NCBI GenBank assembly: GCA_905339295.1
Contig: CAJPFI010000020.1
Span: 1 to 64,000, forward strand
DNA length: 64,000 nucleotides
Direction of reading: 5' to 3'
From: Burkholderiales bacterium
GTDB lineage: Bacteria; Pseudomonadota; Gammaproteobacteria; Burkholderiales; Casimicrobiaceae
Translations under genes and position numbers: made by a program
Notes under the pieces: model-generated
What the model was told of the DNA's origin: nothing
Database searches by the model: none
What the model saw: the letters and a program-made list of their open reading frames with translations, nothing else
Shown here: one piece after another, positions 53,651 through 64,000 of the stretch
Layout of the letters: every line of letters begins with the position of its first letter
Position numbering within the stretch: the first letter of the stretch is position 1

Positions 53651-54775
53651 GTGAACGCGATCGCCGATCTCGCAAGGGCGCCGACCCGCCGGGTCGCGCC
53701 GCCGCCGACCGCGCTTTTCTCGCGCACGGGCTGGGCGATTGTCGCCGCCGCGCTCGCCGTCAACTGCGTGCTGGTGCCGATCGCGGCGCTGGTCGTGCCC
53801 GGGACGAGCCCGTTCGCGATTTCCGCCTACGGCCTCACGCTGGCCGGCAAGATCATGTGCTACGCGCTCGCCGCGGTCGCGCTCGACCTCGTGTGGGGCT
53901 ACTGCGGCGTGCTGTCGCTGGGCCACGGGCTCTTCTTCGCGCTCGGCGGCTACGCGATGGGCATGTACCTGATGCGCCAGATCGGGCGCGAGGGCGTCTA
54001 CCAGAGCGACCTGCCGGACTTCATGGTGTTCCTCGACTGGAAGGCGTTGCCCTGGTTCTGGCAGGGTTCCGACTCGTTCCTGTGGGCGCTCGCCATGATC
54101 GTGCTGGTGCCGGGCACGGTCGCGTTCCTGTTCGGCTGGTTCGCGTTCCGCTCGCGCGTCAAGGGCGTCTACCTGTCGATCATCACGCAGGCGCTGACCT
54201 ACGCGGCGATGCTGCTGTTCTTCCGCAACGACACCGGCTTCGGCGGCAACAACGGCTTCACCGACTTCAAGCGCATCCTCGGCTTCCCGGTCGCGGCGAT
54301 CGAGACGCGCGTCGTGCTGTTCGTCGCGACCGGCCTCGCGCTCGCCGGCGGCGTCGTCGCGTGCCGCGCGGTCGTGCGATCGAAGCTCGGGCGCGTCGTC
54401 ACCGCGATCCGCGACGCCGAGTCGCGCGTGATGTTCACCGGCTACGATCCGCTGCCGTACAAGCTCTTCGTCTGGACGTTCTCCGCCGTGCTGTGCGGGA
54501 TCGCGGGGGCGCTGTACGTCCCGCAGGTCGGCATCATCAACCCGAGCGAGATGGCGCCGGCCAACTCGATCGAGATGGTGATCTGGGTCGCGATCGGCGG
54601 GCGCGGGACGCTCGTCGGGCCGGTGGCCGGCGCCGCGATCGTGAACGGCGCGAAGAGCTACTTCACCGCCGCGTTCCCGGAGTTCTGGCTGTTCTTCCTG
54701 GGCGCGCTGTTCGTCGCCGTGACGCTGTTCCTTCCGCGCGGCGTGGCGGGCCTGTTCCGGCGGCGCGGCGCGTGA
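53651..54775 (+). CDS. urtC: Urea ABC transporter permease UrtC
   Basis: A 374-residue LivM-type permease. Features are LDLVWGYCGVLSLGHGLFFA near 77, a long periplasmic insertion (YQSDLPDFMVFLDWKALPWF) usual for UrtC, RVKGVYLSIITQALTYAAML near 170, GFGGNNGFTDFKRILGFP near 195 and MVIWVAIGGRGTLVGPVAGA near 313. Starts at GTG 53651. Its stop overlaps the urtD GTG (GTGA). Confidence 0.95.
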   Translation: MNAIADLARAPTRRVAPPPTALFSRTGWAIVAAALAVNCVLVPIAALVVPGTSPFAISAYGLTLAGKIMCYALAAVALDLVWGYCGVLSLGHGLFFALGGYAMGMYLMRQIGREGVYQSDLPDFMVFLDWKALPWFWQGSDSFLWALAMIVLVPGTVAFLFGWFAFRSRVKGVYLSIITQALTYAAMLLFFRNDTGFGGNNGFTDFKRILGFPVAAIETRVVLFVATGLALAGGVVACRAVVRSKLGRVVTAIRDAESRVMFTGYDPLPYKLFVWTFSAVLCGIAGALYVPQVGIINPSEMAPANSIEMVIWVAIGGRGTLVGPVAGAAIVNGAKSYFTAAFPEFWLFFLGALFVAVTLFLPRGVAGLFRRRGA

Positions 54776-55614
54776 GCACGGCGATTCCACGGCTTGCCGC
54801 CTCCGGCGCCGGCTCGTCCGGCGGCGGCGAGTCCGGCTATGGCCACCTGCTGCGCGAGGGCGAGATCGACGTGTCGCATCGCGTGATCCTGTACCTCGAG
54901 GACGTGTCGGTCAGCTTCGACGGCTTCAGGGCGCTCGACGCCCTGTCGCTCGCGATCGACGACGGCGAGCTGCGCTGCGTGATCGGGCCCAACGGCGCGG
55001 GCAAGACGACGATGATGGACGTGATCACCGGCAAGACGCGGCCCGATGCCGGGCGCGTGTCCTTCGGCCAGTCGATCGACCTGACGCGCATGCGCGAGAG
55101 CGCCATCGCGCAGGCCGGCATCGGGCGCAAGTTCCAGAAGCCGACGGTGTTCGAGCAGCACACGGTGTGGGAGAACCTCGAGCTCGCGCTCAAGGGCGAG
55201 CGGCGATGGTGGCGCGGGCTCGCCTGGCGCACGACGCTCGACGAGGCACGCCGCATCGACGAGCTGCTCGCGACGATACGCCTCGAGGACGAGGCCCGGC
55301 GGCCCGCGGGGCTGCTCGCGCACGGACAGAAGCAGCGGCTCGAGATCGGCATCCTCCTCGCGCAGGAGCCGCGGCTGCTGCTGCTCGACGAGCCGGTCGC
55401 CGGGATGACCGACGAGGAGTCCGAGCGCCTCGCGGACCTCCTCGTCGCGCTCGAGGGGCGCCAGTCGATCGTCGTGGTGGAGCACGACATGGCGTTCGTC
55501 AGGCGCATCGCGAGGCGGGTGACCGTGCTCCACGAGGGCCGCGTGCTCGCCGAGGGGACGCTCGACGAGGTCAAGGCCGACGACGCGGTCGTCGAGGTCT
55601 ACCTCGGGCGCTGA
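54772..55614 (+). CDS. urtD: Urea ABC transporter ATP-binding protein UrtD
   Basis: A 280-residue LivG-type ATPase. Walker A IGPNGAGKTTMMDVITGK, the UrtD-typical GIGRKFQKPTVFEQHTVWEN and Walker B LLLLDEPVAGMTDEE are intact. The signature segment is degenerate (LLAHGQKQRLEIGILLAQEP), as is normal in UrtD. The first 25 residues are Gly/Ser-rich and variable, so an internal start is possible, but GTG 54772 overlaps the urtC stop. Confidence 0.95.
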   Translation: MSTAIPRLAASGAGSSGGGESGYGHLLREGEIDVSHRVILYLEDVSVSFDGFRALDALSLAIDDGELRCVIGPNGAGKTTMMDVITGKTRPDAGRVSFGQSIDLTRMRESAIAQAGIGRKFQKPTVFEQHTVWENLELALKGERRWWRGLAWRTTLDEARRIDELLATIRLEDEARRPAGLLAHGQKQRLEIGILLAQEPRLLLLDEPVAGMTDEESERLADLLVALEGRQSIVVVEHDMAFVRRIARRVTVLHEGRVLAEGTLDEVKADDAVVEVYLGR

Positions 55615-55702
55615 ACGGTGAGACGCCTCCGAAGCGAACTCCGTTCGAATTCCCCCGGAGGCGCGCCACGCGCCCGGGGCGGCCGCGCGCGCGCGAACCC
55701 CG

Positions 55703-56392
55703 ATGCTTGACGTCTCCGACCTGCACCAGTACTACGGCGGCAGCCACATCCTGCGCGGCGTGTCGCTTGCCGCCAGGCCGGGCGAGGTGACCGCGCTGCT
55801 CGGGCGCAACGGCGTCGGCAAGACGACGCTGCTGCGCTGCCTGATGGGCCTCGTGCCGGCGCGTTCCGGCGCCGTCGCGTGGAGTGGCGAGCGCCTCGAC
55901 GGGAGGCGACCGGAGGAGCGCGTCGCGCGCGGCTTCGGTTACGTGCCGCAGGGCCGCGAGATCTTCCCGCGGCTCACCGTCGAGGAGAACCTGCGCGTCG
56001 GCGCCGCGACCCGCACGTCCGACGCGATCCCGCCGTCGATCGGCGAGCTGTTCCCGGCGCTGAAGGCGATGCGCTCGCGGCGCGGCGGCGACCTCTCCGG
56101 CGGCCAGCAGCAGCAGCTCGCGATCGGCCGCGCGCTGATGGGCGCGCCGAAGCTCCTGATCCTCGACGAGCCGACCGAGGGCATCCAGCCGTCGATCATC
56201 GAGGAGATCGGCCGCGTGATCCGCCGCCTCGCGAAGGAACAGGGGCTCGCGGTGCTTCTGGTCGAGCAGTACTACGACTTCGCGAAGCGCCTCGCCGACA
56301 CCTACGCGGTGATGAGCCGCGGCGAGATCGTCGCGTCCGGGCCGGCGTCCGCGATGGACGCGCGGGACGTGCGCGCATTGATCACGTTGTGA
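55703..56392 (+). CDS. urtE: Urea ABC transporter ATP-binding protein UrtE
   Basis: A 229-residue LivF-type ATPase. N-terminus DVSDLHQYYGGSHILRGVSL, Walker A LGRNGVGKTTLLRCLMGLVP, FGYVPQGREIFPRLTVEENL, signature DLSGGQQQQLAIGRAL, and Walker B LLILDEPTEGIQPSIIEEIG. The last is the UrtE hallmark (IQPSII). It is separated from urtD by 88 nt of GC-rich spacer. Last gene of urtABCDE and convergent with glpK. Confidence 0.96.
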   Translation: MLDVSDLHQYYGGSHILRGVSLAARPGEVTALLGRNGVGKTTLLRCLMGLVPARSGAVAWSGERLDGRRPEERVARGFGYVPQGREIFPRLTVEENLRVGAATRTSDAIPPSIGELFPALKAMRSRRGGDLSGGQQQQLAIGRALMGAPKLLILDEPTEGIQPSIIEEIGRVIRRLAKEQGLAVLLVEQYYDFAKRLADTYAVMSRGEIVASGPASAMDARDVRALITL

Positions 56393-56558
56393 TCGATCAA
56401 GCGGGCGGGAGGCGGATGCCTGGGAGCAGGGGCGTTCGCGATGGCGCGAGGCGGCGCCTCGGGCGCCGGGGGGCGCGCACGGCTTCGTGGACGCCGGGAG
56501 AGGCCGGCGCTCGACGCGCCGCCATGGCCTGCTCGACCGACCCGGTCCCCGATCCCGG

Positions 56559-58058
56559 TTATCTGTGGCCCGGTTCCCTGGAAGCCCATCCCTTGCTCCG
56601 TTCCACCGCCTTCTCCCATCCGGCGAGAAGTCGCGCCACGTGCTCGCGCGGCATCGAGGGCTCGAACGTGCGGTCGACCTGCCAGTTTGCGGCGACCTCG
56701 GCGATGTCCTTCCAGTAGCCGACCGCGAGCCCCGCGAGGTACGCGGCGCCCAGCGCGGTGGTCTCGAGCACCTTCGGCCGCACGACCGGCACGCCGAGCA
56801 CGTCGGCCTGGAACTGCATCAGGAGGTCGTTCGCGGCGGCGCCGCCGTCCACGCGCAGTTGCGCGAGCGTGATGCCGGCGTCCTTCTGCATCGCGGCGAG
56901 CACGTCCGCGCTCTGGTAGGCGATCGACTCGAGCGCGGCGCGGGCGAGGTGGGCGCCGGTCGCACCGCGCGTGAGCCCGAAGATCGCGCCGCGCGCGTAC
57001 GCGTCCCAGTGCGGCGCGCCGAGCCCCGCGAACGCCGGCACGAGGTAGACGCCGCCGTTGTCGGGCACGCTTGCCGCGAGCGCCTCGACCTCGTGCGCCG
57101 AGCGGAGGATCTTCAGCCCGTCGCGCAGCCACTGGACGACGGCGCCGGCGATGAAGACCGAGCCCTCGAGCGCGTAGTCGGTGCCGCCCGCGCGAGTCCA
57201 CGCCACCGTCGTAAGCAGGTTGTTGCCCGACGCGACCGCGCGCGTACCGGTGTTGAGCAGCATGAAGCAGCCGGTGCCGTAGGTGTTCTTCGCGAGCCCC
57301 GGCGCGTGGCACGCCTGGCCGAACAGCGCCGCCTGCTGGTCGCCGGCGATCCCGGCGATCGGGACCTCGACGCCGTCGATCGTCGTCGTGCCGCACACGC
57401 CCGACGTCGGCACGATCGCCGGCAGCACCTCGCGCGGCACGTCGAGCAGCGCGCACAGTTCGTCGTCCCACGCGCCGCGATGGATGTCGAACATCAGCGT
57501 CCGGCTCGCGTTCGACGGGTCGGTCGCGTGGACGCGGCCCTGCGTGAGGTTCCAGACGAGCCAGCTGTCGATCGTGCCGAACGCGAGCTCGCCGCGCCGC
57601 GCGCGCTCGCGCGCGCCGGGAATCCGGTCGAGCAGCCACTTGAGCTTGGTCCCGGAGAAATACGCGTCGAGCACGAGCCCGGTCTTGCGCCGGAACGTGT
57701 CCGCGTGGCCCGCCGCGCGCAGCGCATCGCAGATCGGCGCGGTCCGCCGGTCCTGCCAGACGATCGCGTTCGCCATCGGCCGGCCCGTGTCCCGCTCCCA
57801 CAGGACCGAGGTCTCGCGCTGGTTGGTGATGCCGATCGCCGCGATCTCGCGCGCCGCGATGCCGGCCTTCGCGATCGCCTCGCGCATCACGCCGGCCTGC
57901 GTGGCCCAGATCTCGGTCGCGTCGTGCTCGACCCAGCCCGGCTCCGGGAAGATCTGGCGGAACTCCTGTTGCGCGGTGGCGCGCACCGAACCGGTCGCGT
58001 CGAACACGAGTGCTCGGGAACTGGTCGTGCCCTGGTCGAGGGCGAGTACGCAGGACAT
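56559..58058 (-). CDS. glpK: Glycerol kinase GlpK
   Basis: ATP-dependent phosphorylation of glycerol. The 499-residue product (E. coli 502) has the FGGY-kinase motifs: [19 protein letters not shown] at the N-terminus, the glycerol-contact [18 protein letters not shown] near 78, [20 protein letters not shown] near 242, and [20 protein letters not shown] near 345. With ugpBAECQ 9 kb away it completes a glycerol/glycerophosphodiester salvage set, but glpD is not seen. It is divergent from the DUF2889 gene across a short A/T-rich spacer (58085-58135) that should hold both promoters. Confidence 0.97.
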   Translation of the reverse strand: MSCVLALDQGTTSSRALVFDATGSVRATAQQEFRQIFPEPGWVEHDATEIWATQAGVMREAIAKAGIAAREIAAIGITNQRETSVLWERDTGRPMANAIVWQDRRTAPICDALRAAGHADTFRRKTGLVLDAYFSGTKLKWLLDRIPGARERARRGELAFGTIDSWLVWNLTQGRVHATDPSNASRTLMFDIHRGAWDDELCALLDVPREVLPAIVPTSGVCGTTTIDGVEVPIAGIAGDQQAALFGQACHAPGLAKNTYGTGCFMLLNTGTRAVASGNNLLTTVAWTRAGGTDYALEGSVFIAGAVVQWLRDGLKILRSAHEVEALAASVPDNGGVYLVPAFAGLGAPHWDAYARGAIFGLTRGATGAHLARAALESIAYQSADVLAAMQKDAGITLAQLRVDGGAAANDLLMQFQADVLGVPVVRPKVLETTALGAAYLAGLAVGYWKDIAEVAANWQVDRTFEPSMPREHVARLLAGWEKAVERSKGWASREPGHR

Positions 58059-58174
58059 CGGGCTCCTCCGGTTGCGGCGCAGGGTCGCCGCATCGTAATA
58101 TGTTGGTTTTGCGGTCTATTGTAGTGTGCCGGCTGCACCCCGCGGTCCCCGATCCCCTCGAGCGCGCCTCCCCG

Positions 58175-58714
58175 ATGTCGCTGACCCCGCCCGTCCCGCG
58201 AGAGCTCCTGCACACGCGCAGCGTCGTGTGCGAGGGCTATCGTCGCGACGACGGGCTGTTCGACCTCGAGGCGCGCCTCGTCGACACGAAGCCGCGGCCG
58301 TTCACGCTGATGACCGGCGTGCGCCGGCCCGGCGAGCCGGTGCACGACATGTGGATCCGCGTGACGATCGATCGCGGGTTCACGATCCACGCGGTCGAGG
58401 CGAGCATGCCGGCGGTGCCGTATCCGGGTGGCTGCGAGCGGATCGAGCCGGCCTACGCGACACTCATCGGCGCGAACCTGATCAGGGGCTTTCGCCGCTT
58501 CGTCAAGGAGCGGCTGGGCGGCGTGCACGGCTGCTCGCACATGACCGAGATCGTCGGGCACCTGCCGACCGCCGCGGTGCAGATGTTCGCCAGCCTCGTG
58601 CGCGAGGACGAGGGCCACGCAAAGCCGTTCCAGCTCGACCAGTGCCACGCCCTCGAGACCCGCAGCGAGACGGTTCGCCGCTACTACCCCGGTTGGTACC
58701 GCGGCGCCGCATGA
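58175..58714 (+). CDS. DUF2889 family protein
   Basis: A 179-residue protein of unknown function. The conserved DUF2889 pattern is clear: [20 protein letters not shown] and [12 protein letters not shown] at the N-terminus, [20 protein letters not shown] near 65, and the [20 protein letters not shown] segment near 118. Conserved Cys and His residues in that segment and at the end ([20 protein letters not shown]) could bind metal. I start at the ATG giving [10 protein letters not shown]. It commonly precedes sucC in betaproteobacteria, as here. Confidence 0.9.
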   Translation: MSLTPPVPRELLHTRSVVCEGYRRDDGLFDLEARLVDTKPRPFTLMTGVRRPGEPVHDMWIRVTIDRGFTIHAVEASMPAVPYPGGCERIEPAYATLIGANLIRGFRRFVKERLGGVHGCSHMTEIVGHLPTAAVQMFASLVREDEGHAKPFQLDQCHALETRSETVRRYYPGWYRGAA

Positions 58715-58808
58715 TGGGGACACCCGACGCCCTCGCGACAGGAGAGCCGCCGACCCGCGGCGGGCTCGCTGCGAGCGCGTGCTCTGTACCCCCCAGGGGA
58801 GCGACGCC

Positions 58809-59975
<1,167 letters not shown>

Positions 59976-59985
59976 GGGGAATCGG

Positions 59986-60861
59986 ATGTCGATCCTGGTC
60001 AACAGGGACACGAAGGTCATCACGCAGGGGATCACCGGCAAGACCGGCCAGTTCCACACGCGGATGTGCCGCGACTACGCGAACGGCAAGCACTGCTTCG
60101 TCGCCGGCGTCAACCCGAAGAAGGCCGGCGAGGACTTCGAGGGCGTCCCGATCTACGCGACGGTGCAGGAGGCGAAGGAGGCCACCGGCGCGACGGCGTC
60201 GGTGATCTACGTGCCGCCGCCGTTCGCCGCCGCCGCGATCGACGAGGCCGTCGACGCGGGCCTCGATCTCGTCGTGTGCATCACCGAGGGCATTCCGGTG
60301 CGCGACATGATCCGCACGCGCGAGCGCATGAAGGGCCGCAGGACGCTCCTGCTCGGCCCCAACTGCCCCGGCGTGATCACGCCCGACGAGATCAAGATCG
60401 GCATCATGCCGGGCCACATCCATCGCAAGGGCCGCGTCGGCGTGGTCTCGCGGTCGGGCACGCTCACCTACGAGGCGGTCGGCCAGCTGACCGAGCTGGG
60501 GCTGGGGCAGTCGACCGCGGTGGGCATCGGCGGCGACCCGGTGAACGGCCTCAAGCACGTCGACGTGCTCAGGATGTTCAACGACGATCCGGAGACCGAC
60601 GCGGTCATCATGATCGGCGAGATCGGCGGCGGCGACGAGGAAGTCGCGGCGCAGTGGGCGAAGGATCACATGAGGAAGCCCGTCGTCGGCTTCATCGCCG
60701 GCGTCACCGCGCCGCCCGGCAAGCGCATGGGCCATGCCGGCGCGATCATCTCCGGCGGGAAGGGCACGGCGCAGGAAAAGCTCGCCGTGATGGAAGCCTG
60801 CGGCATCAGGGTGACGAAGAATCCCGCCGAGATGGGGAAGCTGCTCGAGTCCGTCCTGTAG
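59986..60861 (+). CDS. sucD: Succinyl-CoA synthetase subunit alpha (SucD)
   Basis: CoA-binding subunit that carries the phosphohistidine. The 291-residue product has [20 protein letters not shown] near 14, [20 protein letters not shown] near 125, [20 protein letters not shown] near 150, and the active-site His in [20 protein letters not shown] near 247. Co-transcribed with sucC. Confidence 0.97.
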   Translation: MSILVNRDTKVITQGITGKTGQFHTRMCRDYANGKHCFVAGVNPKKAGEDFEGVPIYATVQEAKEATGATASVIYVPPPFAAAAIDEAVDAGLDLVVCITEGIPVRDMIRTRERMKGRRTLLLGPNCPGVITPDEIKIGIMPGHIHRKGRVGVVSRSGTLTYEAVGQLTELGLGQSTAVGIGGDPVNGLKHVDVLRMFNDDPETDAVIMIGEIGGGDEEVAAQWAKDHMRKPVVGFIAGVTAPPGKRMGHAGAIISGGKGTAQEKLAVMEACGIRVTKNPAEMGKLLESVL

Positions 60862-61411
60862 GCGGCAGGCGCGCGAAGGCCGTCGGCGGAGGAGGCACCC
60901 CCGTGAAGCCCGGAACGCTCCGGTTCCGGCTGGCCGGCGCCGAGACCATCGTCGTCGACATCCTGTTGTCGGGCGACGGCGCGGCTGCAGTCGCGCTCGC
61001 GTGCCGGAACCTGCCGGGGGCTCGAGCGGCGCCGGGAGCTGCTCCGGGGCGCCGCCGGCGCGGTCGTGCCGCGGAGGGGCCTCGCGCACTTCACGGTCGC
61101 GCGGCTCGACCCGCCATGGATCCGGAACGTCGCCGGTCCTGCGCCTCATGGGCGTCGCCCGGCTGCCCCAGGTGCGCCAAGCCGTCCGGCACGATTTGCC
61201 GGCCCGATCGCGTGACGGGCGCGCATGCCGACGCAGGCGGGCAGGAACCCGTCCCTGGCCGGTCGCGACGGCCGGAGAGCCCCGCTGCTGCAGCGCAGAC
61301 TCGCCTCCGGCCGCGCGCTCTCGTACACTCGCATCCCGTGCCTGCCCTGCCGTTCCCCGACACGCGCCCGCACGGTCCCCCCGCCATGACTGCCGACCCC
61401 GTTCCCGCCCG
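60862..61411 (+). other. sucD-PP2C gap (550 bp)
   Basis: Contains the TerC/YjbE relic (60903 to about 61190). The remaining 220 bp has no coding signal; a TACACT near 61325 is a possible -10 for the phosphatase gene. Confidence 0.5.
60903..61190 (+). pseudogene. Decayed TerC/YjbE family membrane protein gene
   Basis: From GTG 60903 the first frame reads [27 protein letters not shown], close to the N-terminus of YjbE-type TerC proteins ([26 protein letters not shown]). Near 61020 the similarity jumps to another frame: [20 protein letters not shown], then [11 protein letters not shown], matching the next two helices. A further jump near 61140 gives LMGVARL. The rest of the gene (about two thirds) is gone. 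Intact TerC genes occupy this place between sucD and pilA in related genomes as far as I recall, which supports the reading. Frameshifts could in principle be sequencing errors, but the missing 3' part could not. Confidence 0.75.
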
Positions 61412-62242
61412 ATGACGGACCACGCCCATCTCGACGTGGCTTCCCTGTCGCACCCCGGGATGGTCCGATCGCACAACGAGGATTCGGTCTTCGTCGACCC
61501 GGACGCGGGCATCGCCGTGCTTGCCGACGGAATGGGCGGCTACAACGCCGGCGAGGTGGCGAGCGGCATCGCCGTCAGCGTCGTGTCGAACGGCATGCTT
61601 CCCGAGTTGAGCTCGGGCCGCGAGCTGTCGAAGGTGGACGCGCAAAGCGGCCTGTCGCATGCGGCGCTGCTGCTGCAGCAGCAGATCGCGGCGGCCAACA
61701 AGGGCATCTACGACGCGGCGCAGGCGCGTCCCGAGTGCGCCGGCATGGGCACGACGATCGTCGCCGCCGTGTTCTTCGCCAATCGCGTGTCGATCGGCCA
61801 CATCGGCGACTCGCGCTGCTACCGGCTGCGCGGCGAGAAGTTCGAGCAGCTCACGCACGACCACTCGCTGCTGCAGGAGCAGATCGACAGCGGCCAGATC
61901 ACCGCGGAGCAGGCCAAGTACTCGCTCAACAAGAACCTCGTGACGCGGGCGCTGGGCATCGAGGCGATCGTCCCGGCCGACATCGCCGAGTACCGGATCG
62001 AGCCCAACGACATCTACCTGCTGTGCTCGGACGGTCTCACCGACATGGTCGACCCGGATGTCGTCCAGAACGTTGTCGACGGGAGGCGCACCGAGCTCGC
62101 GCAGGCGGCGGCCGAACTCGTCGACCTCGCGAACCAGAATGGCGGCCGCGACAACATCTCGATCGTCCTGGTGCGCGTCCCGCCCGAGTACCTGCCGTCG
62201 TCGGGCTGGGCGCAGCGCTTCCTCGCGCGCAGGAAGGGGTAG
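61412..62242 (+). CDS. PP2C-type serine/threonine protein phosphatase
   Basis: A 276-residue Mn2+/Mg2+-dependent phosphatase of the bacterial Stp1/PrpC type. The motifs with metal-binding aspartates are intact: RSHNEDSVFVD near 20, LADGMGGYNAGEVASG near 37, MGTTIVAAVFFANRVSIGHI with GDSRCYRL near 125, LCSDGLTDMVDP near 206, and NGGRDNISIVLV near 240. I start at ATG 61412; the frame upstream is in the TerC relic. It is followed by an FHA protein, the usual partner in phosphothreonine signalling, but no Ser/Thr kinase gene is within the window. Confidence 0.94.
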   Translation: MTDHAHLDVASLSHPGMVRSHNEDSVFVDPDAGIAVLADGMGGYNAGEVASGIAVSVVSNGMLPELSSGRELSKVDAQSGLSHAALLLQQQIAAANKGIYDAAQARPECAGMGTTIVAAVFFANRVSIGHIGDSRCYRLRGEKFEQLTHDHSLLQEQIDSGQITAEQAKYSLNKNLVTRALGIEAIVPADIAEYRIEPNDIYLLCSDGLTDMVDPDVVQNVVDGRRTELAQAAAELVDLANQNGGRDNISIVLVRVPPEYLPSSGWAQRFLARRKG

Positions 62243-62434
62243 ATGGGTTCCCCGCGGCGCCCGCTGCGCGAGCTTTCCCGCGTGGGGCCCGGCGAGCCCG
62301 GGTCGGCATTCGGGGCGCCCCGACGTGCCGCTGCGCATCGACCCGCGCCGCGCCGCGCCGGCTCCGCCGAACGGCCGATGCCGGGTCGGGAACGAATCTA
62401 GCGAGACTCGCCGCAACGATTCGTCGAGGTCGCC

Positions 62435-63328
62435 GTGGGCAAGCTCGTGCTGTTCCTGAAGGACGCCAGCCCGGTCGAGATTCCACTCGCCAGGGAGCGC
62501 GTCACGATCGGACGCCGCCCGGACAACGACGTCTGCCTGCCGTTTCCGGCCGTCTCGGGCGAGCATGCCGCGATCGTCACGATCCTGACCGACTCGTTCC
62601 TCGAGGACCTCGGCAGCACGAACGGGACGCTGGTCAACGGCCGGCCGGTCGCCAAGCACTTCCTGCGCGACCGCGACCAGATCGACGTCGGACGCCAGCT
62701 CCTCGTCTACCTCGCCGACGAGGACGCGAAGGTGGAGCCGCCCGGCGGGGGCGTGGCCCGCGACGATCGGCCCGAGCCGGCCGCGAACGTCGCGCCGGTC
62801 CGCGGAACGGCGCGAAGCGAGTCGACTCCGTTGTCGGCGGTCGACGAGGATCTCGGCGCGGCGCTTGTCGCGGCGTCCGCCATCGAGAGGTCGGCGCAGC
62901 CGCCGTCCCCCGGCAGGCGCTTCGACGAGCCGACGACCGGGGAGCGCGAATTCGCCGAGTCCACGTTCGACGCGGACATCGCGGCGATGCGGCAGGCGCG
63001 CGTCGACACGGGCCTGGCGCCGCCCGCCGGACCGGACGACGACGCCCCGGCGCCGGTGGCGCGCGTCCACGCGCGGCTGCGCGTGCTCACGGGACGAAGC
63101 GCCGGGCAGATCGTGCCGATCGCCCGGGACGACTTCGTCCTCGGCCGCATCGGCACGCAGGTCGCGGCGATCGAGCGGCGCGGCCGCGCGCTCGTCATCG
63201 TACCGCGCGAGGGCGCCGCGCCGCCGACGGTCAATGGCGAGCCCGTGCCGCCGGAAGGGCTGGCCATCATCCCGGGCGACGGACTCGAGGTGGCCGGGAC
63301 GCGACTGGAACTGCTCGCCGCCGACTGA
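62435..63328 (+). CDS. FHA domain-containing protein
   Basis: A 297-residue cytoplasmic protein. The N-terminal FHA domain has all phosphothreonine-binding signatures: TIGRRPDNDVCLP near 25, VSGEHAAIVT near 40 and DLGSTNGTLVNGRPV near 58. A low-complexity acidic linker follows. From about 210 a second FHA-like fold is visible (DFVLGRIGTQVAAI, then APPTVNGEPV), lacking the SxxH and conserved Asn signatures, so probably unable to bind phosphothreonine. Starts at GTG 62435, 192 nt after the phosphatase gene. The position ahead of pilA suggests, but does not show, a link to pilus control. Confidence 0.92.
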   Translation: MGKLVLFLKDASPVEIPLARERVTIGRRPDNDVCLPFPAVSGEHAAIVTILTDSFLEDLGSTNGTLVNGRPVAKHFLRDRDQIDVGRQLLVYLADEDAKVEPPGGGVARDDRPEPAANVAPVRGTARSESTPLSAVDEDLGAALVAASAIERSAQPPSPGRRFDEPTTGEREFAESTFDADIAAMRQARVDTGLAPPAGPDDDAPAPVARVHARLRVLTGRSAGQIVPIARDDFVLGRIGTQVAAIERRGRALVIVPREGAAPPTVNGEPVPPEGLAIIPGDGLEVAGTRLELLAAD

Positions 63329-63340
63329 CGTTTTTCGTCA
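63326..63340 (+). terminator. Small hairpin at the end of the FHA gene
   Basis: TGACG-TTTTT-CGTCA: a 5-bp stem whose first base is part of the FHA stop codon, with no U-tract after it. A weak structural signal only. Confidence 0.3.
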
Positions 63341-63501
63341 GGTGACGCGGCACGTCAGCGCGAATCGCGGGAATCGCCTTTGTCGCGCGAATGTGATGCC
63401 GGCGTCATGATCGCCCCGGCTCCGCCGTTCATCATGAAATAGACATTCGAAAACAACGGCTTGTGCGGAAATGCCGCCCGTCGGGATGCGCTTCGTCCGG
63501 C

Positions 63502-63516
63502 TGGCACAGCCGTTGC
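63502..63516 (+). promoter_or_regulatory. Sigma-54 (RpoN) promoter of the pilin gene
   Basis: TGGCAC-N5-TTGC followed by T, with 10 nt between the GG (63503-63504) and GC (63515-63516). The predicted start near 63528 is about 55 nt from the ATG. An A/T-rich patch upstream (63424-63465) could bind the activator. RpoN/PilR control is the rule for type IV major pilins. Confidence 0.88.
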
Positions 63517-63582
63517 TCCGATCACGGCGGCATCGCTGGATGCGCAGCATCCCAGGTCGTCCCACTCATCAGGAGAATGGCA

Positions 63583-64000
<418 letters not shown>

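Noticed and set aside
61386-61415. Nine-codon frame overlapping the PP2C start by ATGA, possible leader peptide
   Set aside because: No ribosome-binding site, no amino-acid bias or attenuator structure; too short to support.

Overview
The window is chromosomal DNA of a high-GC (roughly 70% by eye) betaproteobacterium, most likely in or near Burkholderiales. The evidence is the macromolecular-synthesis block rpsU-yqeY-dnaG-rpoD divergent from tsaD, an RpoD with a long Lys/Ala/Pro-rich N-terminus, solitary Bug-type (TTT) receptors, the order DUF2889-sucC-sucD-(TerC relic)-pilin, and strong G/C third-position bias. That bias opens very long antisense frames, which I disregarded. No tRNA, rRNA, CRISPR array, IS transposase or prophage gene was seen.

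Layout. 1-7 kb: rpoD (cut by the left edge), dnaG, yqeY and rpsU on the minus strand, with a consensus-like promoter and an intrinsic terminator after rpsU; tsaD, plsY and folB follow. 7-12.5 kb: a minus-strand run ogt-xerD-ybaK-putA. 12.5-20.6 kb: a TRAP transporter (dctPQM), an Asp/Glu/hydantoin racemase, and divergently a fused 5-oxoprolinase/hydantoinase plus a HIT protein, plausibly one uptake-and-opening pathway for cyclic amides. 20.6-30 kb: pirin, glutathione peroxidase, two tandem paralogous peptide-type binding proteins, an MFS exporter, and malic enzyme maeB. 30-35 kb: arginine succinyltransferase genes astC-astA-astB, followed by a cysN relic, then RidA and DUF423. 35-42 kb: two Bug receptors and an RND efflux adaptor/pump pair. 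42-47 kb: a complete ugpBAECQ operon. 47-50 kb: enolase-superfamily dehydratase, MarR regulator, MFS. 50-56 kb: urea transporter urtABCDE behind a textbook sigma-54 promoter. 56-64 kb: glpK, DUF2889, sucCD, a decayed TerC/YjbE gene, PP2C phosphatase and FHA protein, and a type IV pilin (cut by the right edge) behind a second sigma-54 promoter.

How the parts work together. Much of the window is high-affinity scavenging: TRAP, TTT, ugp (glycerol phosphates, with glpK close by), urt (urea under nitrogen control), arginine and proline catabolism feeding the TCA cycle (sucCD, maeB). The spacers between binding-protein and permease genes carry GC-rich hairpins in the dct and ugp operons, and a GC-rich self-complementary stretch in urt, suggesting differential expression.

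The least conventional signal is a set of short inverted-repeat elements that sit exactly against gene boundaries. Their arms supply or touch the start codons of yqeY, dnaG, astA, ybaK, the racemase and the oxoprolinase, and the stop codon of astC. Other repeats have become coding sequence in rpoD, xerD and the oxoprolinase.
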